DNA from: Calvatia gigantea
Taxonomy: Eukaryota; Basidiomycota; Agaricomycetes; Agaricales; Lycoperdaceae
Length of the DNA: 64,000 bases
Direction of reading: 5' to 3'
Assembly (NCBI GenBank): GCA_025093985.1
Contig: JACAAK010000009.1
Span: 62,001-126,000 of the forward strand
Below the pieces are notes generated by a model. It saw only the letters and a program-made list of their open reading frames with translations, was not told the DNA's origin and searched no databases. Below, piece by piece: positions 1-11,882 of this stretch (position 1 is its first letter; every line of letters starts with the position of its first letter). Position numbers and translations under genes: made by a program.

Positions 1-918
1 CAACGCGTCCATACCTTCCCAACTATGTGAAGTCAAATCTCACTGCAACCTCTGATCCTGGTGGCATCTACGCGAGTCGTGTTCAAGGGCGACAGATCTT
101 ACTCGAAAATCCTGTGCGGGATCCTCAGAAGAGGAAAGAGGATGAAGATAAGCGGTTGAGAACTCTCCAGATGAAAAAGCGGAAGAAGCTGAAGGTGATT
201 GGAAAAAGGGAAGCGAAGGAAAAAGGTGTCTGGAAACTAGATGAAGCGCAGGCCAAGTTCATCATGCCTCCTTCTGTTGTTAAAAGTTTTGTTAACACCG
301 AGCAGATACCGACTCTTCATTCCGCTACACCATCTCTGGATGGGTTACATGTCGGAACTCCTGGGATTAGGCCCTCCCCCGGAAGGTGGCAGTACTGCCT
401 ACAGTAAAATCCATCCCACCTTCCCAGGGATTGCATGCCAAGCTCGTTAAAGCTGATTTTCACGGAGCTGTAATTACTGGTGCGTGTCCCGCTATCACGC
501 GTTCTCAACACTCCGGTTCACATAAGGAAAAGTTTCTCAAAGCAAAAATCCTTGCCTCGTCGGGCTGGCTGGTATCATTCTCCACGAGACCGAGAACGCG
601 TTCAAAATCATTACGGAGTCGAATGCGGTGAAGTGTGAGCCTTGCGTTCAGTATCTTGGCATTGATTTAATGAGTGGTGTCATAGTGATTCCCAAGCAAA
701 ATTCGATTTTTTCCCTCAGCATCCCGCTTTATTCCACATTGCCCATATCACATAGCCCAAACATCCCGCTACCGCTCACTGCTACCACGGGAATACCTGA
801 AACGACGGTTTTCGATAAGCCTCACTTAGAACTTGAGCTGTACGGAAACCAGTTCCGGTTCCGTTCCGCTGAGCGAGCTGGTCGAAAATTCAAGCCCAAG
901 AAAACAATAGAACTCTAA
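1..918 (+). CDS. POP4: RNase P/MRP subunit Rpp29/Pop4, 3' part of gene
   Basis: The encoded protein is the Rpp29/Pop4 subunit that binds the RNA of RNase P and RNase MRP in the nucleus for tRNA and rRNA processing. Seen: a basic N-terminal stretch, then PLHHLWMGYMSELLGL, KLVKADFHGA, LVGLAGIILHETENAFKII, and the C-terminal RFRSAERAGRKFK with the ending KKTIEL, all in the order of the Pop4 Sm-like domain. Exons read 1-256, 306-479, 527-634 and 686-918, with introns of 49, 47 and 51 nt at GT/AG sites that restore the frame each time. The start codon lies before the window. One extra T near 431 breaks the frame between the W..Y helix and KLVKADF; no intron explains it, so it is probably a sequence error. 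Confidence 0.88.
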
Positions 919-3900
919 ACATCTGACCCACTCCAGACTGGCTGGCCTTCATGTTGACTGTCGACTGCTGGGCCAAGGGTTCGCAAAAAAAAATGCACGC
1001 AATAAGCACGGTTTAATGACGGGAAGTAGTCCGTCCGTCCTCCCCTTCTTCCTTGGCTGTGATTATGGAGGCACCAGTCATCTTTTCATGTGCATATTAC
1101 TGCTTCAGGTCTTCAAGGTCTGCAATTCGGTGACTCTAAGCTCCGCAACGCACGTTATCATAACCCGACTAGTTCATTTGTTCGATCGAGTCGTATATGT
1201 AGCCGCTCTTAAGAACTGGAACACCAGAAATTTACCTTGCCTAAGGGCTCTCGCTTGTTCGTGGTTATAGAGTCGAACTATATTCACCTTGCTGCCAAAT
1301 ACAACAATTCACATCTGTCCGAGACGATCTCAGCAGACAAGAAGGCAGAGGGTCCGAACGCGAGCAGATTGCTTTCGCCTGTCCTCGAGTCTCGTACTAT
1401 GTTCGATGCTCATGACCATACACACCCACCGTCCAAAAAAGCGATTATCCAAAAGTGCAAAAACCAGGTCCAAGAATTTAAGACACCTGTGGTAAAATCC
1501 GGGTCGATTGGAGTAACGAGCATTATGCGAAGCGAAGTCCAAAAGCAAGAGGACCCCAAACCGAAATACAACGCCTCATTTGACTGAATTTAGTACGGAA
1601 CCGTGTTTATTTGACTTAGGATTGCACCTAAGTGCTAGGAGCATTTTGATATGGATGGCCACACAGCAAGTATGGAACCCAACTTCGTTACATCCTGTTC
1701 CACGTTCCAATATTGAATACAACGGGTTTAATTTTCTCTGGACAACGATATCTGTGGCTCGGGGATACTTGCTCAGCACAAGGTCACGGGCAGTGTTCAT
1801 TTCTCTTGCGCGGAGAGTACTTAATAGGCCCGATAGATTACCGTGTGACCTGTATGGCGAGGGAAGGCGTCGCCCTTTTGCACTAGCCCGGTAACCACAC
1901 ACATAAATACTCTTTGTGGGTTAGATTACCCCAGGTATAATCTGAAGAATATGGCTACTTGAGGGGTAACCGTACCCTGAACGACCTAGGCTCGCTCAAA
2001 CAGAAGTCCAATCATCTTTTGCCTTATCAAAGGCAAGGCAATTGTTATCATACACCTGCTCTTTTTTTGACCAAATACACAGGATTAACTCCTTTATCAT
2101 TTCCATCCCCTGTGGGATTTCTCATTTCGACACAGATTTCGGAGGTTTATATCAGGTCACTGGGCTGAGTCTCTACATATATATTAGGGTCACACCGAAT
2201 TTTTGGGCCCCTTCCCACATAAACAAATCAGCGGGCACGCCCCCCCCCCGCCACCCTAAAACCTTTGTAGAGTGGGGGAAAATGTCGCCGGCGGATTCAA
2301 ACACAGTTACACGGCTATTGTGATTGACTTCGGCACAAGTTCAACAAGCATTTCCTGGGTCCACCGCGGGACCAACGCTGAACTTGCTTTTGTTAGTGAA
2401 GCTACGATATGGCTGGACGACCAGGTGTGATCCCCGAACTGGCAGCGCATAGTTTAGGTTTTCTTTCCTAATTTTGCCATATTAGCCTCTCCTGCACGCG
2501 CGCGCACCATGCTCGAGTCGCTGTGGACCTGGAGTGCGTGACAACCAATGGTCGCGCGCAGTTCCAGCTTACCCGGAATTGGTGCCATGGCTCCCCAGCT
2601 TCCGAGCGTAACCATCGTCACGGTCCAACGGATGCCCACCAAGCTCATTCTATATTTTTCCTGTTGTGCTATATAATGTTTGTCGGCCGCACTCAGCCTT
2701 TCACCTACAGGGTTTCAAAGAATTTCGAGAGCAGCGCCTTTGGTTATGCGAGTACTTAAGTTGTGGCCCTTTCTTTATTTGAGTCTACTTGTTCTGGGTT
2801 TGCGTAATGCCTGCTAGGAGATCGCACACCCTTCGTAACATTTCAGTCTACAAAGCCCTTGTCATAGGGAAGGATAATATGAAAAGGCAAATCATATAAA
2901 GGTAAACCATCAATGGATCCTCGGAACATAGTCACCCATGTGGTTCGTTCTGCTCTTCCAAATCGAGTGGAGGAACCTATATTTTCTTCCATATAGTATT
3001 CTCAGTAGCTATTTCATTAATCAGAAGCGTCCACGTTGAAGGTTATTCATGCGGAGGAAGTTTATCTACCACGGCGTTAATCTATTTCCACCCAAGTGCT
3101 AGCCACTATCAACAGCCGGCTTTCAAGCTCTGTGTCCTGCCCAGCTACCGACTGTGTGTGGTGCCTTATGCCGATCTGGATATCATTTTCTAACGAGCGG
3201 GGGGGGGGGCGGGTTTACGAAGGCCGTCCTAAAGTCTTGGTTTCCGCGCCCCGGTATAATCCAGCTCTAACATTTTCCAATTCCCATGACGTTCGAAGCT
3301 GCCTACATAGGCTATCATATAGACTAAGGTTCGTAACCGTCCCTTGCACGACCACTCAGACCAAAATCCCAATTATGTGACTTTTAAGGTGGCCAAATTT
3401 TTTCGAGATTTTAGCGGAACATCAAATGGATATCTTAAGATGCCGGGCTTGAATTGGAGCAACGGACGACCATGTTGTGCCGTGTGCCCTACAACCGTCT
3501 GATCTGCACACAACGACTTCTATCTCCCAAACGTTTACCGCCTCGTTGGGAAATGCAATGCTGTGAGTCAATGAAGGATCAAAAAGTAAACAATGACAAA
3601 TAAGCCTGTTCAGAACGGAAACAGAGGCAAAAATCTTATAAGTTTTTTCTATGCTCACACCTTGCCAATGCGTCCTCAGGGCTATCAACACAAGAATACA
3701 TTCTACGAGGTTATACATAATATTTAATTCATTCTACTGCTTTTCTGTCTTATATAAGCAAGTGGCCAAATTTTCTCGGGGGAGAAGACTCTCAACATAA
3801 AGAAACCACAGTCTGCTTGTGCAAAAATACTCAGTTAGGTTGCATAATGATAGTTTCCAGTGTTTTGTGAGGAAGAGGAACCAGCTTGTGGTGACAATAA

Positions 3901-5580
3901 GAATGGGGTCAGTTAAAGTTGTTGTGTTTGGTTGTCCGCGAATGTAGTTTTCAACATTATACGCCCTCAAGGAACCCAGTTGAAGGGCATCTATTTATTT
4001 AGGGAAAATGACGACATCATCATGACGTAGAGGGTATACCTTGAGCTCCACTTTGATAACTAAAAACTGCTAACGTCGTTAGTACAAGCGAAACCGGGCT
4101 TCTTAAAGATGGATCGTTATTAAGAGCTTCCATTTCTACTTCGAATGCACGCTGGGGAGATTTTCTTGTTTTGATCTGGAGGGTCGGTACTTATGACACA
4201 TTTTCTGCGTCAAAGAGACGTCAGATGGCTCCATTGTACCACACGCAGCATATACTCTGTTGGTTTCGTTTTCCCTTTGCGTTGAGGTTATAGTGGCCAA
4301 TGCACCCGAATGTAAGGGGGTCTTACGGTGTGATAAGGCGGTGTAATAATAATTTCGCACGCTAGTTCATCTCCGAGAAGTGTTAAGTATGTGAGATGAA
4401 TAGGACATATCCGAGATAAGTGCGGAGATCAATTTGAAGGAACATACCCTGCTAACCTTCGACGTATTGGTCTTCAACTTAATTCCGAGAGTGCGGACAG
4501 CAGGACTCCGGAATCGGGGGGATCGTGGCGGGGTTGTGTGTGACGCCGCGGAGCTAGAACGGTGTTACCCCACCGCCACCGCTTGCGGCGCATCATTGCA
4601 TGTTGTATTCCAACTCCTGGCCCAGACTGACGAAAAGGATGTATCCGGAGCACGGTTCCTTCACAGTACGCAGTTCGTAACAATGATCGTAAAGTTTTTC
4701 TCGGGATGTCTTAGATGTTTCATTCCAAGGGTACATTGTACGGACGATATCTTGGACAGTGTGACACGATCCAACAAACGTTTTCCCAGCAAGGTCCTCT
4801 CTATCACTAAAATGAGAACTATTCGATGAGGCAAGTAGTCGAACCCGTCGCCTATCCCGGGTCTTATTACCGTCAGGAATATTTTCGAAGTCCGCGCCTA
4901 TTGGTGGAAGGGCTCATATCACTATCTTATCGTTATCGGGCTGCCCATTTGAAGTGATCAGCGATTAGGCTTACGGTAACGATGCCTCCCTAAGTACCTT
5001 CCGCCGGCTCAAAATTACTCGTCTCGGGGAAGTTCTATCAAAAATAAGTCAAATAACCACGGTAGTCCAACAAGGGCGGGCTTACATGCCATTCTTCTTA
5101 TCTTATCTAGGAAACTGGAGTTCGAGGACGGACATCTATGATTGTCGCTCGTCGTAATCGACATCGGAAGCGAAACATGTACTCCATACTCCAACAACTC
5201 CACCGTTCCTGCTTCACCATGGGAGCGGGAACGAATCTGAAGAACGTGAGTATTCTTGGTGCGGGTCAGTCGGTATGTCAATATCGGCGGCCGACCTATC
5301 GATTGACTGTTGGGTGATGGAATCAAGAGTAAAGTGGCGGCGCGGGGTTGGTAATCACACCTGGTTCCTTGTGAGAGAAGGGAAGTACATAGGTGCAGGT
5401 GGATTTATCAATGCTTATGGGATACCGTATGGTGCATGTCACTGGACTAGCCTAGGCCAGGTGTTCGTGGCGATTTGATCCTGCTCCATGGTCCTTATAT
5501 TCTTCAATCATCAGCAGCCATCTCCTCTTCTCTCCCCGTTTCTCTCATTAGGTCCTGATTGTAAAAGCCCTTCCCTCAAT
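919..5580. other. 4.7 kb without a supportable gene
   Basis: All six frames are broken into short pieces and none shows a recognisable domain. A G-tract lies near 3199 and a C-tract near 2241. A short read-through near 2299-2430 carries a phosphate-binding-like motif (IDFGTSSTSIS), listed separately. No tRNA or rRNA signature was recognised. Confidence 0.6.
2299..2430 (+). pseudogene. Possible Hsp70/actin-fold ATPase fragment
   Basis: One frame reads through about 43 codons with the segment AIVIDFGTSSTSIS, which resembles the phosphate-1 loop (hydrophobic-D-x-G-T-S/T-x-S) of the Hsp70/actin ATPase fold. It ends at a TGA and no second motif of the fold was found on either side. It could be a decayed exon of one of the many Hsp70-like genes of mushrooms, or chance. 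Confidence 0.2.
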
Positions 5581-8551
5581 ATGTCGACCGCTGAATTGTC
5601 GCAACTTTCATCCGCCCAATACGGCAAAGCTAACGTCCGTGTCTTCCGCATTGTGCGCGAAGGCAAATGGCACCATGTCGTCGAGTACAGTGTTACAACT
5701 CTTCTAGAGGGAGAGATCGATATAAGGCGAGTGTTATCATTCCATCTTCACTCTGCCTCTCTGTATCCTTGCTATGTCGCACTTTTCTGTTTCTGGATAG
5801 TTAAGACCGAGGCCTGGGATGAGGTCATTCCCATGTCCGTAAGGATGCAAGGTCTAGACTCTGAACCTCCTGCGTGCCGGTGCTGATGGTGCCTGGATGA
5901 TTACAGTTACACCCAGGCCAACAACAGTGTCATCGTTGCCACAGACTCGAGTGCGGTTTCCTTCCTTCCTCTTGTTCTATTACCATCTCTCATCCCTCTT
6001 GTGCTTTTTCCTCCCCTAAATTTTGTCCGGGGTTCATCGTTCAATTATTTTGGAAATGCATTGATTATGGGGGGGTAGTCAAGAACATCACGTATTGTGC
6101 GTTGTCCTTTTTTTTTTTCTACGATTAATGATGGAATGTACGCGCTGATGAGGACAAATGGGTATGGGGAGATTAGACTTGGCAAAGGTATCGCCGCACA
6201 TCCTCTGCGCTGAGAAATTCGCTCTGCACATCGGCACATTCTTCGTCTCAAAATACGCTCACATCCGTAAGGCGCACGTATCCATTGAGCAGTTGAGGTG
6301 GTCGAGGATCCAGGTTGATGGTGAGCAGAAAACGGCTGAGGAGCATTCGCATGCGTTCTGGAGGGATGGAGAGGAGAAGAGGGTAGCGAAAGTAATCGTG
6401 CGTTGATTTTTCTGCTTTTCTTTGGCTCAGGCGCTCCCGCGAGGTGGCTTACTACTTTGGGATGGCGCTTAATGGTGTGACCAGGTTAATGCGACAGCGG
6501 GGAAGGACAAGTTGATCGCAGATGTCAGTGCTGGTATTAGTGACCTCTTGGGTATGTTCCCCCCCCCTGCCTTCATGTTCGTCGTGTGTGGTTTCATGAT
6601 ATTCACGTCACGGTCCTTCATCCAATTTTTGCACAGTCTTGAAGTCCACCGGTTCCGCGTTTGAGGGCTTTGTCCAGGATGAGTTCACCACCCTCATTCC
6701 TGTTACCGATCGAATTTTCTCAACTTCCGTTGACCTCACGTATAAATTCGGGAATATCCCCATTGCTGCGCCAAAAGATGAAAAGAAACTCGAGTTTGTG
6801 ATTCCGTTGAGGAAGGGTGATGAGGGGTATGAGGGGAGCATTTGGGATGAGGAAGTGCCGATTAGAGCGAGGAAGGCAACGTTGGAGGTATTTGCCACAG
6901 ATGAGAGCGCCAGCGTCCAGGTGAGTTTCCATTCCTATCTTTTTTGGTTGTTGTTTGGACTCTTGGTCCTCCTCCGTGGTTCGTCCCTTCCAAGCATTTG
7001 AGGCATGGGCGTCCCGCTATCACGGTCAAAATGAAGCGAGTAAACCCGGTATCGGCCTCGGTGCATGCATATCACCTGCCCCTCGCGGACTTTGGGGTGT
7101 TGCCTTAGTGATGGTCGGATGCTAAGTTTAAATTGGGGTGAGGATGCTGTAAGCGTTTCGGGTTTTTGTGCCCACGCTATCAGTCTATCTGTTCGACACA
7201 ATTTTTCCCAGATCAACAACCGGGCCCAGATGCTACTTTTAATCAATCACGACCTCTTTCTGGGGTTAGCGGCGGTGGCTTTTGATGCGCTGGGATAATT
7301 GGATGGGAGGTTATGATGGACAGATGTCGTTGATTCGGTTCCGTCCCAAATGTGTTGCAGGATGATCAGGAGGGATCCTTGATGAGATTAACTTTTCTTT
7401 GTCGTTTTCTTCTTTGACAGTTTGGGGTCCTTCCGTGGTTTTTACTGACGACTAATTTATTTTTTTTAAAAAAAAAACTTTGTTTCATCGGGGTCGATGT
7501 GGTGCGGTACAGGCTACGTTATACAGGATGGCCCAACGCGTTATCGCTGAGAACGCAGGTGTGCAGGACGTGTCGTATTCACTGCCCAACAAGCATTACG
7601 TTCCGGTGGACATGAGATACATTGGCTTGGACAATCTCACACCGTACGTGTTTTGTGTCAGGTTCTTTGTTTTTCATCTTTCTTCTATTTCCCTTGATCC
7701 CACACCCGTCCACTTCATGATGAGGCGCTTCTCACGGGAAAAAAGCGACACATGATGAACTCCGCGACTTCGATATTCATCCAATCCTTTCAATTATGCA
7801 ACGCTTCTGACCATCCTTGGGCGAGTTCTGATGGGAGGCTGAGGTTATGTGAAGAGGGAGGGGGCTGTGCTTCTTTTACTCGGGACGGCCCCAGATCTCC
7901 TTTGCTTTTCTCTCTCCCGATCCGTCTGCTCGGTTTCGAGACCCTTGGAGCGATTTCGGAGTCTGTCCAGACCCTATACGAAACCTCCTATTGCTCGACA
8001 TCCCTTGAGGGCGTACAACTGCTCGCCCGAGTTAGGCGGAAAAGAGGGCACAAATATCTTATATTGGGAGTGTGGATCACGCGCGCAGCTGTTTTTCTTG
8101 CTGCGTCTGGAAGTTCATTACGAACTCACGATGCACAGCCTATACGGGCAACTAACTTGAAAGTTTCGGGTGTCCGTCCGTCAGGTGTATTTTTGTTCTT
8201 TGTATATGCCTTTGGGGAAAGGGTTTATGCGCGCGAGTATCGCAATCTCTCTGGATCTCTGTTAAACGCACGGGGAGAGAGGGGGGGTCTCCTGCTTCGC
8301 CGGGCGCCGGCACGGACACAAGCCCAGGGATACGTGGCTTCTTTATTGCCCACCACGACGACAACGCTAAACCATATTTGGGCCGCTGCATACACTCAGT
8401 GTTCTTTACTGTTTTAACATTTTTTCTTTGCCGTGCGGGTGTGGTCAAGACGCTGGAATTGCTCACTGAAGCTTGGTATTACAGGACTTTGGCGGAAGTA
8501 GTTCTGCCCGATTGCCGCGCCGAGGTCCGTAGATGGGTCTTTTTTTTTTGA
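5581..8551 (+). CDS. Urate oxidase (uricase)
   Basis: Oxidises urate to 5-hydroxyisourate in purine catabolism. The ATG at 5581 begins MSTAELSQLSSAQYGK. Both T-fold halves are visible: YGKANVRV with the active-site Lys, NNSVIVATDSIKN with the active-site Thr, SPHILCAEKFALHIG, SFWRDG-like HAFWRDGEEKR, FTTLIPVTDRIFSTSVDLTY, and SLPNKHYVPVDM with the catalytic His. Exons: 5581-5726, 5907-5950, 6079-6096, 6177-6391, 6485-6551, 6637-6920, 7513-7643 and 8485-8551. The first intron has a GC donor. The last two introns are 592 and 841 nt, against 80-180 nt for the others. An extra G near 8510 puts the final residues out of frame, and no peroxisomal SKL-type tail is seen in either frame. Confidence 0.87.
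7752..8417 (+). other. 222-codon open frame inside the last uricase intron
   Basis: An ATG-initiated frame stays open for 221 residues, nearly the whole 841-nt intron between the last two uricase exons. I recognise no domain, signal peptide or transposon motif. Two overlapping open frames (7849-8160 plus strand, 8152-8466 minus strand) suggest that low stop density from composition may explain it. It may be a nested gene, the remains of an insertion, or chance. Confidence 0.2.
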
Positions 8552-8913
8552 CGATGTCCATCTATGGAAGCTGACGTCACTTTGACAGTGGTTTGATCTC
8601 CGCCACGATCTCGCGCAAATAGAATACGTCATGGGGTGTTTCAGTCATTGGATGGTCCGTGCGAGTATGCTGGAGAGGCGGTAAGCAATAGTGGGCGAAG
8701 GTGGGATGAAGTGGTGGGAGCGGGTAGCATGGGTGAAGTGCTTGGAATGGAAGGGGTGCGATAGAACGGAGTGGGTCGTGCAGGGCTTTGAGGAAGGAGG
8801 GTCGGCGTTGTCATGGGGGCGTGCGAAGATGACGTCTAGGGAGAGAGAGTAACTAAGTAGGAATTAATCTGATCTTAAATAACTACACCGTCATTGACCA
8901 CCGACCAACAACG
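8552..8913. promoter_or_regulatory. Interg. region upstream of the zinc-finger gene, with a CRE-like palindrome
   Basis: Between uricase and the zinc-finger regulator. TGACGTCA lies at 8572-8579, a consensus site for ATF/CREB bZIP factors, about 335 bp before the ATG at 8914. GGTGGG/GAAGG-rich repeats follow. No gene is seen. Confidence 0.3.
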
Positions 8914-11882
8914 ATGGGAGGAGACCACAAGTGCCCCGTCTGTCAGGCTACGTTCACCCGCCCTCAACATGTCGCCCGCCATATGCGTTCTCGTGAGTTT
9001 CTCAACAACAACTCCACTTCGATCCTCAATCGCTCCCCCCTTCTCCACAGACACGGGCGATAGGCCCTACAAATGCCAATATTGCGGCGACCAGTTCGCT
9101 AGAAGGTGATACTCCACCCCGTCTCTCTTTACCCCTCTCCATTACTGATACGGGTGCCCCAGTGATCTCCTTTCGAGACATGTCAACAAGTGCCATGCAA
9201 ATGAAAAGCCACTTCCGACACAAGGTTCCAGACGGAAAGGCTCTGCTTCCGCCTCGCGCGCCACTACCTCCAAGCAGGCATGTGACCAGTGTGTTCAGTC
9301 CTCACTTCCTTGCGACGGAGCAAATCCTTGTGGTAACATTCTTTTCTATTCTTCTTTTTACGATTTTTAATCCCTTTTTTCGGCCCCTGTAGCAAAGTGT
9401 GTTCAGCGCAAATGTCGCTGCACCTACGTCAAGTACCACCGACAAACCGCCCCCGTAGGCCCAGGCCACAACCCTCGGCCCCCCATGCCTTCGAGTGCGA
9501 TTCCGGGCCCCTCATCCTCATCTCGCGCTCCCATCCCCTATCCTGCCCAAGACGGCTTTTTCCTCGGGCCTCCTCCTTCCTCTTCTATCCCTACCATGGC
9601 TGAGACCTTCAACGACGCACAGACCTTCTCCTTCCCACCTCTCTATCCCGATGCTGCAGCTGCAAGTCCTAATTCCGATTTTACCTCTAAATACAGGGCT
9701 CAGGCAGAGCTCCTCAGGAACAGCGCTGTCGGGGCTCCAAGTAGCGCCCATTTTGCGCCCACTGGAGGCACCGGAGGCGGCCCTGCGGGTCCAGGCATAC
9801 CCGGTACTTCGCCTCTCAGCATATACTCGGACTTGCGCCCAGCTTCCGGAAATTCATCGTGGGTCTCGTGGACCCAAGAGCCTGGGTCGTATCACCACCA
9901 GGAGCCCCTGCATGGTAATACTCTTAATTATCATTATTAGAAAAAACTGTAGTGCTAAGCATGGATATTACTGTTTCTTCCCTATTCGTTCTACTTTATT
10001 ACAGATAAGGATATGCACCATGGCCATGATTCCCTGTCAAACCGCTCACACCACCACCAGCAACAGCAACGCCCTTCGTCGTATGTGGGCAGCCATGGAA
10101 TCCCTCACGATTTACAGCATTCGCCTACTTCCGGCGCTGGGACTTACCCACACCAGGTCCAGACTTCCGCTCCATATCTGCGTCGCGGATCCATCGAATT
10201 TGGAGGGAGTGACGGGAGTGGTTCGGCTGTGCCCTCTTCTGCCGATTCCCCCAGTGTCCATCTTCCTTTGGACAGCCTCTCCATGCAGCAGGGCCAGCCC
10301 CCGCACTCTTTGGATTATAACGTAAGTCATCTCTTAATTAAATCTTCCATCACATTTTTCTTTCTTCGCTCTCTCGCTGTCAGGGCGTCCGTTTTTGTTA
10401 CCTCGTTCTATCTTCCTTTTGACCATGTGTTCCTTTCCACTTTCGTTCCCGTCATGCTCACGTCGCACACGGTATAGGCCCTAGATAACCTTCCAGATCA
10501 TCGGAGCGATTATGCATCAAGCGACGAACAAGGAACAGGTAGCAACAATACTACCGGTCTAATCAATCACCAACAACACTAGTGGGTTGCAGGGCGACGA
10601 GCTACGTGTCTCGTCCGCCTTGGGTTTAGTGTCCTTGGACGATCCTAATCTCCTCACAGGGCTCGACAATACGACCTCTTTTTTTCCGGGCATGATGAGT
10701 CTCGGCGGAGGCCTGCCCAACCTCTCTGGGATGCCTCCGGATGATCCGGACGCAACACCCATGCCATTGAGGGAAACCGCTCCCCCCGTAGCGCTTACAG
10801 TTCCCATGAGGAGCGCAAGCGCAAGCGGCGTGGCAGGCGGAAACAACGCAACGCCTCGGGATGGTGATTTGAAGGAACTCAGAGAGTTTTGGAAGCAATA
10901 TATGCGCACTCCGCTTAGTGGTCCTGGACCTGGCGATGGGCCCAACTCGAACCCTATGTCTCCTCCTGGATTCCGAAGGCCACGAGTAGCCTCGATGCCC
11001 AGCTCCAACACACCTATTCTCACACCGGCAGGGCAGGGCAAGAATCAACAACAACAGACCAATCCGAATCGGGGAGAGTCTGGTATGCGTACAACGTTGA
11101 ATAATGAGGACCTCAGGAGCTACGAAGCTGCGGTTCTGGCGAGGAAAGCCCCCACAACGCTTAACCTCGTACCGAAGACGAGGCGAGGCACCGTTCCGAA
11201 CTCATCGACCCACCCACCGCACAATCACCATCATTCGGCCTCTGCCTCCCCCGCGGATAGTGTCCAGGGTGGAAGTCCCGTCGTTGCAGGACGAGGACTC
11301 GGTGTGGTCCCATTGGTCAAGTATGATCTTCTTGGGAACCCTGACACTCGACCAAGGAGCACGAACAGCGACGGCTCGGCTTCCTCTCTCGCTGGCGCAT
11401 TCGGCCCTCAACAAAAAATGCAAGGGAGCCCGCTCATGTCCTCTCCAGCGTTTATGATGATGCGTAGGGGCAGTCCCGTCTCGACTTCCAGTACAACTGG
11501 AGACTCGTCCTCAAGGGCATCGTCAGTCTCAATCGACCACGATGGAGACACGAGTGATGATGGAGGTGCTGGCTTCTACTGCGTCCGGGGATTCTGGGAG
11601 GGTCGGGAGGTTGAGGCCGTCGTTCAAGAGGTTGGCTTCGACTGCACTCGGACCCACGAATACGAAGAGGGCAGTTTTTAGGTGTCGTCCCCATCATCGG
11701 CGATCTCACATCAAAATAATGCGGGTATGAGCGAATCAGACAGAGATGTGTCGTCGCCCCAGTTGGGTGGCCAACATCAGCAACACCCACATCAAATGCC
11801 ACCGCCACACCAGCCACATCAGGGCACGGGTGTAGATGGGTACGGACAGGGCTTCGTTCCTGGTGCACTTGGGATGCATTGA
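8914..11882 (+). CDS. Transcription factor with two C2H2 fingers plus Zn2Cys6 cluster
   Basis: Probable nuclear DNA-binding regulator. Exons 8914-8992, 9051-9105, 9163-9332, 9393-9914, 10005-10321, 10478-~10580 and ~10580-11882. The first three exons encode CPVCQATFTRPQHVARHMRSH and CQYCGDQFARRSDLLSRHVNKCH-type C2H2 fingers. These are followed directly by a fungal binuclear cluster with exact C-x2-C-x6-C-x5-C-x2-C-x6-C spacing (ACDQC...PCDGANPC.KC...CRC), split by an intron after 9332. The rest is a long Pro/Ser/Gly/His-rich, probably disordered region, ending GQGFVPGALGMH. The reading frame is broken near 10570, 11571 and 11680; the first two are repaired by removing a single base. Target genes cannot be inferred. 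Confidence 0.8.

Noticed and set aside
1580..1902. Overlapping open frames on both strands around 1576-1902
   Set aside because: They mirror each other on opposite strands, lack domains and splice logic, and lie in an otherwise featureless region.
4434..4829. 131-codon open frame
   Set aside because: No domain, low-complexity or coding-like pattern, and no supporting neighbour exon.
10587..11054. Minus-strand open frames of 140-160 codons opposite the zinc-finger gene
   Set aside because: Shadows of the GC-rich coding strand, which carries the zinc-finger protein's conserved reading frame.
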